DNA from: Sanchytrium tribonematis
Taxonomy: Eukaryota; Sanchytriomycota; Sanchytriomycetes; Sanchytriales; Sanchytriaceae
Assembly (NCBI GenBank): GCA_018985235.1
Contig: JADGIG010000103.1
Coordinates: 1 to 19,294, forward strand
DNA length: 19,294 nt
Reading direction: 5' to 3'
Positions 6,291 to 13,176 of the stretch are shown here, in pieces. The notes beneath the pieces are model-generated. The model did no database searches. It was given only the letters and a program-made list of their open reading frames with translations, and was not told the origin of the DNA. Within the stretch, counting starts at the first letter, position 1; each line of letters opens with the position of its first letter. Made by a program: the position numbers and the translations under genes.

Positions 6291-8687
6291 ATGATATTTG
6301 TCCAAAATGATCATTTTGTAGATGAACATGGTAGAACTTTATTTTTAAGAGGGGTAAATCTAGGTGGGAATTCTAAACTGCCATATAATAGTACCTCAAA
6401 ACAAACGCAAAAGGAAAACATAACATTTATAAATCGACCTTTTCCATTGGCTGAGGCAGATATCCATTTTGGAAGACTTAAAGCTTGGGGTTTTAATTTT
6501 ATACGATATTGCGTCACTTGGGAGGCCTTGGAACACTTGGGTCCTGGAAACTATGACGATGAATTCATTGAATATTTAATCCAAATTTTAAATGTAGGTA
6601 AATCTTATGGGTTTTATTTTTTTATTGATCCACACCAAGATGTATGGTCTAGATTTACTGGTGGATCTGGTGCACCATACTGGACATTGCAGGTAGTGGG
6701 GTTAAATGATGAGAATTTCTATGAATGTGGTTCCGCATTAAGTCACGATGATTGGCTCTCAAATAACAAAGGTAAAATTCCAAAAATGATTTGGCCAACA
6801 AATTACAATAAGTTGGCTTGTGCTACTATGTTCACTTTGTTTTTTGGAGGAAATAAGTTTGCCCCAAATTGCATGATACATTTCGAGAACTACTCTCAAA
6901 ATATTCAGGATTTTTTGCAAGAATCATTTTTAAATGCATTTGGGTATTTGATGTATAGCATTAAACTTTATTCTTTAGAAAGCAATGTTATCGGTTTCGA
7001 CACATTAAATGAACCTTCAGAAGGTTTCATTGGATGTTCACTGGACAAAATTCCAAGTGCAGTCAAAGTATTCAACATGAATGCTCCGACTGTACTACAA
7101 AGCATGAAGTTGGGACTTGGTGTTCCGCAGTCTGTTACCTACTACGAAAACATCAGCTTAATCAATATTCCTCTCTCGAACAAAATAGACCCTAAGGGAA
7201 AGTCTGTTTGGCTTGATTCTCCTATACATCCAGTTCTGCTTAAAAAGCCAATTTCTAACAAAAACACTGAATTTGCATTTTTACAACTGGGTCGAAATTA
7301 TACACAGAGCAATCTCGAAATGTCTTGGAAAGGTTGTGTTTGGATGCATCACGGTGTTTACTCAGAAACATCGTGCAACAATGATTATTTTACTTTTGAC
7401 AAATCCATCAATCAAAAATATAGTTTCATAGATGATTTTTGGATAAAATTTGTTGAAATCGAGACAAATTTTTTCCGAAGCATTATACCCAATATAATTT
7501 GCTTTTTGGAGCCACCAGTATTAGCTCAACCTCCAAAAATCCTTCCAAAATCGCTATATCCAGTCGTTTATGCGCCGCACTGGTATGATGGAATAACGCT
7601 TATGACGAAATCGTTTTCATTGGTTCAAGTCAACGCAGTAAAATATATGCGCGGATTTAATATTTTAAGTTGTATCTCTATCGGCACATCAGGTGTTCGA
7701 GCCTGTTTCCGTGACCAAGTTGAGCATATTCGAAGCGAGTCCAGAATTCTAGGAAATATACCCTTTATACTAGGTGAAACTGGTTTGGCCTTTGATTTGG
7801 ATGACAGTTTTGCTATGATTTCTTCTGATGAGAGCTTTATTAATTTTGCTTATGACTGTTACTTAAGATCTTTTGAGAGCAACTTAATTAATTACACTCT
7901 GTGGAACTATAACACTGAAAATGATTGGATGGGTGATGATAATTGGAATGATGAAAATTTAAGCATTTATTCTAAAAAACTACTCTCACCACATATTGAC
8001 CCAAAAATTTGTCAGATGTTGCTACCAGATTCTACATCCAGTGAGGTGAAGCTACTGGAAGATTTATTGCGCAAATTAAATTACAACGGAAGGTCTGTCA
8101 AATCCATAGTTAGACCATTTCCTTACAGCACCCCTGGCACTCCAATTTCGTTAAGATTTAATTTTAAAACCCACTATTTTCACTATCAATTTATGCCACG
8201 AGCATCTCAAAACTCTACTAATTTATACAATTTCACTGTTCCAAATTATTTGAAAGGTGTTCAGTTGAATATTTTTAATCTTTGCGAGATTTATTTGCCT
8301 CGATATCATTATTCTAGTTTCTATAATTGTTATGAAAATTTTGACGGCTCTGAATTTTCAGAATTATTGAATCAATTGCATATTAATGGCTGGGATATAT
8401 ATGTAAGCAGAGGGATTTTTTGGCTAGATTCAGTACACCAAAAACTTTACTGGTCCATTGATGTTTCTAGCAATATAATGAGAGCACAATCAAAAGCAAA
8501 TTCAGCCAAAATATATCCAGAATCTTGCACTTTGGAAATTTCTAGACACAAAATAATGGTGGGCGAATCTGAAATGAGCCTGCTATATAAGGATTTGCAT
8601 ATTATACAAAGAATGTGGCATTATTTGTTTGACGATAATTATGGCTATTCTCCACATGAATATGGGAAATTTTTTTTGAGACAATAA
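6291..8687 (+). CDS. EGH1: GH5 beta-glucosylceramidase / endoglycoceramidase-related protein (Egh1/EGCrP2 type)
   Basis: A 798-residue protein, close to the size of fungal Egh1/EGCrP2 (about 760). It begins MIFVQNDHFVDEHGRTLFLR followed by GVNLGGNSKLP, the family signature, and has no signal peptide, so it should be cytosolic. GH5 features in order: FFIDPHQDVWSRFTGGSGAP at about 110-129, FDTLNEPSEG with acid/base Glu241, APHWYD with His430, and PFILGETGLAFD with nucleophile Glu496, then LWNYNTENDWMGDDNW. A C-terminal beta-sandwich-like part follows (about 600-798). Family knowledge: these enzymes cleave glucosylceramide and sterylglucosides and act in sphingolipid quality control. The stop is TAATAAA, so the poly(A) signal overlaps it. 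The next gene starts 27 bp later on the same strand. Confidence 0.88.
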   Translation: MIFVQNDHFVDEHGRTLFLRGVNLGGNSKLPYNSTSKQTQKENITFINRPFPLAEADIHFGRLKAWGFNFIRYCVTWEALEHLGPGNYDDEFIEYLIQILNVGKSYGFYFFIDPHQDVWSRFTGGSGAPYWTLQVVGLNDENFYECGSALSHDDWLSNNKGKIPKMIWPTNYNKLACATMFTLFFGGNKFAPNCMIHFENYSQNIQDFLQESFLNAFGYLMYSIKLYSLESNVIGFDTLNEPSEGFIGCSLDKIPSAVKVFNMNAPTVLQSMKLGLGVPQSVTYYENISLINIPLSNKIDPKGKSVWLDSPIHPVLLKKPISNKNTEFAFLQLGRNYTQSNLEMSWKGCVWMHHGVYSETSCNNDYFTFDKSINQKYSFIDDFWIKFVEIETNFFRSIIPNIICFLEPPVLAQPPKILPKSLYPVVYAPHWYDGITLMTKSFSLVQVNAVKYMRGFNILSCISIGTSGVRACFRDQVEHIRSESRILGNIPFILGETGLAFDLDDSFAMISSDESFINFAYDCYLRSFESNLINYTLWNYNTENDWMGDDNWNDENLSIYSKKLLSPHIDPKICQMLLPDSTSSEVKLLEDLLRKLNYNGRSVKSIVRPFPYSTPGTPISLRFNFKTHYFHYQFMPRASQNSTNLYNFTVPNYLKGVQLNIFNLCEIYLPRYHYSSFYNCYENFDGSEFSELLNQLHINGWDIYVSRGIFWLDSVHQKLYWSIDVSSNIMRAQSKANSAKIYPESCTLEISRHKIMVGESEMSLLYKDLHIIQRMWHYLFDDNYGYSPHEYGKFFLRQ

Positions 8688-8691
8688 TAAA
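8686..8691 (+). terminator. Poly(A) signal AATAAA overlapping the EGH1 stop
   Basis: The stop TAA (8685-8687) and AATAAA share bases. The next ATG is at 8715, so a cleavage site 10-30 nt on would fall at or inside the next gene's start. Confidence 0.6.
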
Positions 8692-8714
8692 ATATTGATA
8701 TAAGTTGTCCCCTT

Positions 8715-9677
8715 ATGACACAAATGCGCATTGCGATTATCGGAATAGGAACTGTTGGAGGATGCTTGGTTGACATGTTTATTCAAAATGGCATACAGCC
8801 AATCATAATATGTAGCACCAAAAAACATCTAAAAAACCCAACCAAAAATTGGAGAAATGAACTCCAAGGTGGATCTATGATTGAATGGGCGAAGGATAAT
8901 GTGGATGTTATGATTGATTGTACAGCCAATGAGTCCATTAGCCATGAATATTTAAATTGGAAAACTCATGTTATTGCAGCTAACAAAAAAGCATTTAGTG
9001 GAGACCTTCAATACTACAAAAAATTAATTAGTAGCGAAAAAAAAATTTATTTTGAAAGTAGTTGTGGGGCAGGTTTGCCTGTATTGAGAACTTTAAGCGA
9101 TTTGGTGAAAAGTGGAGATATCATTAAAAACATAGAGGGCGTGCTATCTGGAACATTAAGCTATATTTTTAATAATTTTGATGGTAAATTTTCGGAGATA
9201 GTTCTTAAAGCCAAAGATCTGGGATATACCGAGCCAGATCCTAGAGATGATCTCAATGGTATAGATGTCATGCGTAAAGTATTAATATTGGGCAGAGTCG
9301 CAAATTTAAATATTTCTGAAAAAGATATTCAGGTTGAAAATATTGTACCAGAACCATTGAGGAAAGTTAATCTAAGCGAATTTTTATTGGAATTGCCAAA
9401 GTATGACATTCATTTTGAGAATATTTTTAAAAAAGCCAAACTAAATGGTAACGTTCTTCGCTACGTTGGTTCACTAGATTTTGATAAAAATATCTACCGG
9501 GTGGCACTTGAGGAATTTTCCAGCAGTCATGTTTTAAGCCAATTGCAAGGCTCTGATAATATCATAAAAATAGTAACGAAAAGATTTCCGAACGGACTAG
9601 TGATTCAGGGATCTGGTGCCGGTGCTGAGGTCACTGCATTTGGCTGTTATTCGGACTATTTGAGATTAATAGAATAA
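8715..9677 (+). CDS. HOM6: Homoserine dehydrogenase
   Basis: A 320-residue enzyme reducing aspartate semialdehyde to homoserine, the branch to threonine and methionine. The Rossmann motif GIGTVGG (10-16) opens the NAD(P)-binding domain, followed by DCTANESI and AANKKAFSGD. The catalytic domain has CGAGLP, VLSGTLSYIFNNF and GYTEPDPRDDLNGIDVMRK. By analogy to yeast Hom6, Asp184 and Lys188 are the catalytic pair (D219/K223 there). It ends IQGSGAGAEVTAFG as in fungal Hom6. Yeast Hom6 is 359 residues; the shortening lies mainly in the loops of the N-terminal domain. There is no aspartokinase fusion or ACT domain, as in fungi. It follows EGH1 after 27 bp on the same strand. The stop overlaps AATAAA. 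Confidence 0.93.
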   Translation: MTQMRIAIIGIGTVGGCLVDMFIQNGIQPIIICSTKKHLKNPTKNWRNELQGGSMIEWAKDNVDVMIDCTANESISHEYLNWKTHVIAANKKAFSGDLQYYKKLISSEKKIYFESSCGAGLPVLRTLSDLVKSGDIIKNIEGVLSGTLSYIFNNFDGKFSEIVLKAKDLGYTEPDPRDDLNGIDVMRKVLILGRVANLNISEKDIQVENIVPEPLRKVNLSEFLLELPKYDIHFENIFKKAKLNGNVLRYVGSLDFDKNIYRVALEEFSSSHVLSQLQGSDNIIKIVTKRFPNGLVIQGSGAGAEVTAFGCYSDYLRLIE

Positions 9678-9678
9678 A
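9673..9678 (+). terminator. Poly(A) signal AATAAA overlapping the HOM6 stop
   Basis: GAATAAATT: the stop TAA (9675-9677) lies inside AATAAA. Only 38 bp separate the stop from the next ATG on the same strand. Confidence 0.6.
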
Positions 9679-9715
9679 TTTTTAAAATTAGGACCCAGGA
9701 GATACTTGAAACCTA

Positions 9716-10754
9716 ATGGGAATCTTGGTGACTGGTGGCGCTGGATATATTGGTTCTCATACGGCCATAGAGTTGTTGAACCAAGGTTATGAAGTGATAA
9801 TTATTGATAATCTTTATAATGCTAGTAAGAAGGCAGTATTTGAGATTGAGTCTATCACTGGAAAGAAAGTAAATTTTTACCAATTTGACCTATTAAATAA
9901 GAAACAGGTCACTGAGGTCTTTCAGGAAAACAAAATTGAAGCTGTAATCCATTTTGGCGGATATAAAGCGGTAGGCGAATCAGTTGAGAAACCACTCGCT
10001 TATTATCAAAATAATTTGGATTCGACAATGGTATTACTTCAAGTAATGAGCGATTTTAACTGCGAAAAGATTGTGTTTTCATCTTCTGCTACCGTCTATG
10101 GCGACCCTACCGATGAGTTTATTCCCATTCCAGAGCATTGTCCGACTTGGCCAACTAATCCGTATGGTCGCACAAAATGGATGATCGAATTTATGCTCAA
10201 AGACGTCTCGCATGCAACTAATTTACAGTCTGTGGTTCTTAGATACTTCAATCCAGCTGGTATTTCGATTTAATTTAGGAGCTCATCCTTCTGGCAAGAT
10301 CGGTGAATCCCCAAAAGGTATCCCAAATAATTTAATGCCATATTTAGCTGAAGTTGCCGTCGGCAAAAGGCCAGAATTAAAAGTTTTCGGAAACAACTAT
10401 CCCACAAGAGACGGAACAGGTATACGAGATTATATACATGTGGTAGATTTGGCTAAAGGACACATTGCTGCACTTAAATATTTATCGAAAAAACATAGTG
10501 AAAAACACCATGTATTTAATCTTGGTACTGGAAAGGGGTCTACTGTCCTGGAAATGGTTAAAGCTATGAGCGCTGCTGTAGGGAAAAATCTTCCCTACAC
10601 CATTGTTGCTCCTAGGGCAGGAGACGTTCGCGACCTGACCGCTGTTCCTAAAAAGGCAAACAGTGAATTAGGTTGGACGGCCGAATTGACTGTAGAAGAC
10701 GCTTGTAAAGATCTGTGGAGATGGATTAGCAACAATCCTAACGGATTCGAGTGA
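9716..10754 (+). CDS. GAL10: UDP-glucose 4-epimerase (single domain), with one 19 nt intron
   Basis: CDS is join(9716..10259,10279..10754), 339 residues, the usual size of GalE. It interconverts UDP-glucose and UDP-galactose. The NAD-binding GGAGYIG is at 7-13, VIHFGGYKAVGESV follows, then FSSSATVYG with catalytic Ser124, and the pair Tyr150/Lys154 in NPYGRTKW. The frame is broken at 10260. Splicing out a 19 nt GT-AG intron joins LRYFNPAG to AHPSGKIGE, exactly the conserved epimerase sequence, and continues GIPNNLMPY and YPTRDGTGIRDYIHVVDLAK. There is no mutarotase domain, unlike yeast Gal10, so it is of the stand-alone type. It lies 38 bp after HOM6 and converges with the next gene with 14 bp between stops. 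It ends in TGA, with no AATAAA at the stop. Confidence 0.95.
10260..10278 (+). other. 19 nt spliceosomal intron in UDP-glucose 4-epimerase (phase 1)
   Basis: GTATTTCGATTTAATTTAG interrupts a Gly codon (G|GA) within the invariant NPAGAHPSG segment. Unspliced, the frame stops within five codons. The 3' end TTAATTTAG is identical to that of the intron at 15126-15144. The conserved protein on both sides leaves little doubt. Confidence 0.93.
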
Positions 10755-10768
10755 AAATTTATTAAATA

Positions 10769-11296
10769 CTACTCGAACATAATTTTGACGCTTTTCAATA
10801 ACACATTGGTTCCAATCAGTAAAATTTCAAGTCCCTGGCAGTATGGATTCCAATAGAATATATTTAATGTATAAATCACTGTTTTTAAAGCATATTGCAA
10901 CTTTTCAAAGTTGAAGTCTTCCTTGGAAAAATTACCATTAATCAATTTGATCATAAAATAACCATAGTATAATGATGACGAAAAGCTGACAATGAGGCAA
11001 ACTATCAATTGTTGGTCACAAATTATAGCTGTCAGTTGCAATATAATGTAAATCATCCAGAGTATAAGTTGTGTATTGAAAAGTTCCTGTTGGTGAAGCA
11101 AGAATGAGCAAAATATGACTGTTTGCTGAAAATAATTTGGAATGTCGTAATTTTCTAATAACAAAATGTAAACACTAGAGCCTAAAAAATAAAATCCAAG
11201 AAAACTTTTTTTTGTCTTTTTAATAGTTAAAGCTATTACTGCCAAGAAGCAAGAAACTAACAAATTGTTGAAAAGATAAGAATCCTGAATTTTCAT
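10769..11296 (-). CDS. Multi-pass membrane protein of unknown function
   Basis: A 175-residue protein with ATG at 11296-11294 and a TAG stop. I do not recognise it. It has about four or five hydrophobic segments (roughly residues 8-24, 33-47, 58-96, 99-116, 138-165), few charged residues between them, and a polar loop GNFSKEDFNFEKL near 121-133. The C-terminal NIFYWNPYCQGLEILL may be a conserved patch. There is no signal peptide cleavage motif that I can see. It follows the ATG11-like gene by 23 bp on the same strand. AATAAA on the minus strand (10763-10758) lies 5 nt past the stop. Coding status rests on the long hydrophobic frame in a gene-dense region. Confidence 0.6.
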   Translation of the reverse strand: MKIQDSYLFNNLLVSCFLAVIALTIKKTKKSFLGFYFLGSSVYILLLENYDIPNYFQQTVIFCSFLLHQQELFNTQLILWMIYIILQLTAIICDQQLIVCLIVSFSSSLYYGYFMIKLINGNFSKEDFNFEKLQYALKTVIYTLNIFYWNPYCQGLEILLIGTNVLLKSVKIMFE

Positions 11297-11319
11297 TTGA
11301 GTTTCATTTTTTTACACAA

Positions 11320-13065
11320 TTATCGATATTTATTATAAACCAATTTTACTGTTTCGCCAAATTGTACCAAAATTTCCATTAGACTGATACTTTGTTGGGG
11401 TATTTCTACGTCGTAAAATGAGCCCTTCATTTTCTGCAATAAATTCCTTGGAGGTGCCAGTAATCTCAAAAGCATTGTTCTATATTCTGACAGATGGCGC
11501 TCTATCATATTGAGTATGGTCTTTTGTTCATCGTTAATTATTGTAATTTCTGCAATTTGTTTTGAAAGAATTTCGATCTTTTCTCGACTAGATTGTGTAA
11601 ATTTGAGTAGTGCATCACGAATTTGACCAACTTCATTTTGAAACGTATAATTTCCAACAAGAACATTATGTATAGATCTTGGATCGGCTAGCCATTCGAA
11701 TAAATTAGAATATGAGGCAATTTGAGACTGGAGCTCAGCATTTTTTGCCTTAAGAATTTGATTTTCCTTCAGCAACTCCTCGAATTGAACCTCGTTAACA
11801 TCTGTCGTTAAGGCTTTAAAATTGACCTGAGTCTGAGCTAAAGTGGTGTATTGCTTATAGGTTAAACATTGACAATATATATCTCGACCAAGAATTTCCA
11901 ATTGCTGAAATGGTGGGTCGGATAAACGATCTCTCGAAAATTCAATATTAAAGCTCGGAAGTGCTGCATCCAAATCCTTGAACCAATTGATACCCGAAAG
12001 AGCGTTTCTAACTGAGCTGGTTGGTCTGAATGTGGATAAAAATGAATCTCTTCTCTCAATTTCGTCCTTGAATGCGTTGTCTAATAAATCACTGGCATTT
12101 TCCACAATATCTGCCAAGTTGTCCTCCCAAGCTTTACGCCTGCTGAACTCAGCGATACCGATGGAAAAACATCCTAAAATGTCTTGTAATATTTCTAATT
12201 GTCGAACATCCTCTTGCACACTCTCGAATAATAATTGCGACTCCTTTTGATCTCTTATAAAGATTGCAATATTGGATTGGTGCTCTCTGACGCTTTCAAG
12301 CTGATTCACAAATTCATGGTATTCATTAAGATGCAAATTCAAACCTTCCTTATAGTACTCTGTGGCTTTTTGCACTAGATTTTCTAATATTTGAACATTG
12401 GAGTCTTCTTGAAAAGAGTCTCCATTTTTTTCTATGTAGAGTTTATAATTTGATAGCAACTTGGTGTAAATCAAATCGGCCTGAGATATTAGCGGGCTAA
12501 AATCTTTTGGAATTTCGTTAAAAGTCTCCATAGTCTCGATGTCTAGTGGAATTTTCAAGTCACTAACCAATTGCTGCAAATCTTTTACTGAAGTCTCACA
12601 ATGAGTATACCAATCCGATAACTTTGTAACGGGCAATTTTACTTCTTCAAGTGCATTTAGTTTATCAAGCCAATCTTTAGATCTTGATAGAAGCTCCTTA
12701 AGAGGCCTTATATTAAATATTAGAACTGACGGGTGAGTATTCACCTGGGTGGCAAGGGACTGTGCGGCTCTTGAATACAATTTACATGAATTGAACAATT
12801 TATGATAATTATCCGCCAAAGATTTTATATGCAGCATAGCTTGTTCAGCAATGTGTAAAACTCTTAAATCGTCATTATCTTCGTCGCTTTCTTGAGGTAT
12901 AAAGGGATAATTTGGTTTTTGATAATCCGGTATATTTGCAATTAAGTCTTTAGGAAATACAAATATATCTTTCTCGGGATCATCTTCATGCACTCTTACC
13001 CCATCACTATTAATCAAAATACAATCTTCAAGTGGTCGTTCTTGATCAAAAATTTTTATCAGCAT
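11320..13065 (-). CDS. ATG11: ATG11/ATG17/FIP200-like autophagy scaffold (short form)
   Basis: A 581-residue, mostly alpha-helical protein. The first about 45 residues (ILINSDGVRVHEDD then EKDIFVFPKDLI) look like the second half of the ubiquitin-like domain at the N-terminus of Atg11/FIP200, which ends in I-F-L/V-F-x-K-x-x-I/L. Residues about 70-400 resemble the ATG17-like helical rod (for example KDWLDKLNALEEVKLPVTKL and SDWYTHCETSVKDLQQLV). A coiled coil follows at about 425-450 and 490-525. Family knowledge: this protein bridges Atg1/ULK1 kinase and cargo receptors at the phagophore. Yeast Atg11 is about 1180 residues, so this is very short, and the beginning of the ubiquitin-like fold is missing from the visible frame. 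The frame is open upstream of the ATG but has no other ATG. An alternative is another coiled-coil protein. Confidence 0.55.
   Translation of the reverse strand: MLIKIFDQERPLEDCILINSDGVRVHEDDPEKDIFVFPKDLIANIPDYQKPNYPFIPQESDEDNDDLRVLHIAEQAMLHIKSLADNYHKLFNSCKLYSRAAQSLATQVNTHPSVLIFNIRPLKELLSRSKDWLDKLNALEEVKLPVTKLSDWYTHCETSVKDLQQLVSDLKIPLDIETMETFNEIPKDFSPLISQADLIYTKLLSNYKLYIEKNGDSFQEDSNVQILENLVQKATEYYKEGLNLHLNEYHEFVNQLESVREHQSNIAIFIRDQKESQLLFESVQEDVRQLEILQDILGCFSIGIAEFSRRKAWEDNLADIVENASDLLDNAFKDEIERRDSFLSTFRPTSSVRNALSGINWFKDLDAALPSFNIEFSRDRLSDPPFQQLEILGRDIYCQCLTYKQYTTLAQTQVNFKALTTDVNEVQFEELLKENQILKAKNAELQSQIASYSNLFEWLADPRSIHNVLVGNYTFQNEVGQIRDALLKFTQSSREKIEILSKQIAEITIINDEQKTILNMIERHLSEYRTMLLRLLAPPRNLLQKMKGSFYDVEIPQQSISLMEILVQFGETVKLVYNKYR
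11329..11334 (-). terminator. Poly(A) signal AATAAA in the last codons of the ATG11-like gene
   Basis: AATAAA on the minus strand encodes Asn-Lys three codons before the TAA stop (11322-11320). The next gene on this strand begins 23 bp after the stop, which leaves little room for a separate 3' UTR. Confidence 0.45.
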
Positions 13066-13176
13066 CCCTTTTGTGTTAAATCTGATTACAAAAGAATTAC
13101 TTGTTCGCAGAATGTCTCAGTCACAGGTCAGAATTAGGGCGACAACGCTATATTTTTAGATATCGACTCAGCATTA
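13066..13176. promoter_or_regulatory. Divergent promoter region ATG11-like / DENN-DUF547
   Basis: 111 bp between the divergent ATGs (144 bp if the DENN gene starts at 13210). It contains a 15-codon plus-strand ORF from ATG 13113 that ends before the gene and a TATATTTTTAGATATC stretch near 13150-13165. No specific operator was recognised. Confidence 0.4.

Noticed and set aside
10212-10754. Reading the epimerase as two genes, or as a frameshifted pseudogene.
   Set aside because: A 19 nt GT-AG segment splices the halves with no loss of conserved residues, and the same kind of intron occurs in two other genes.
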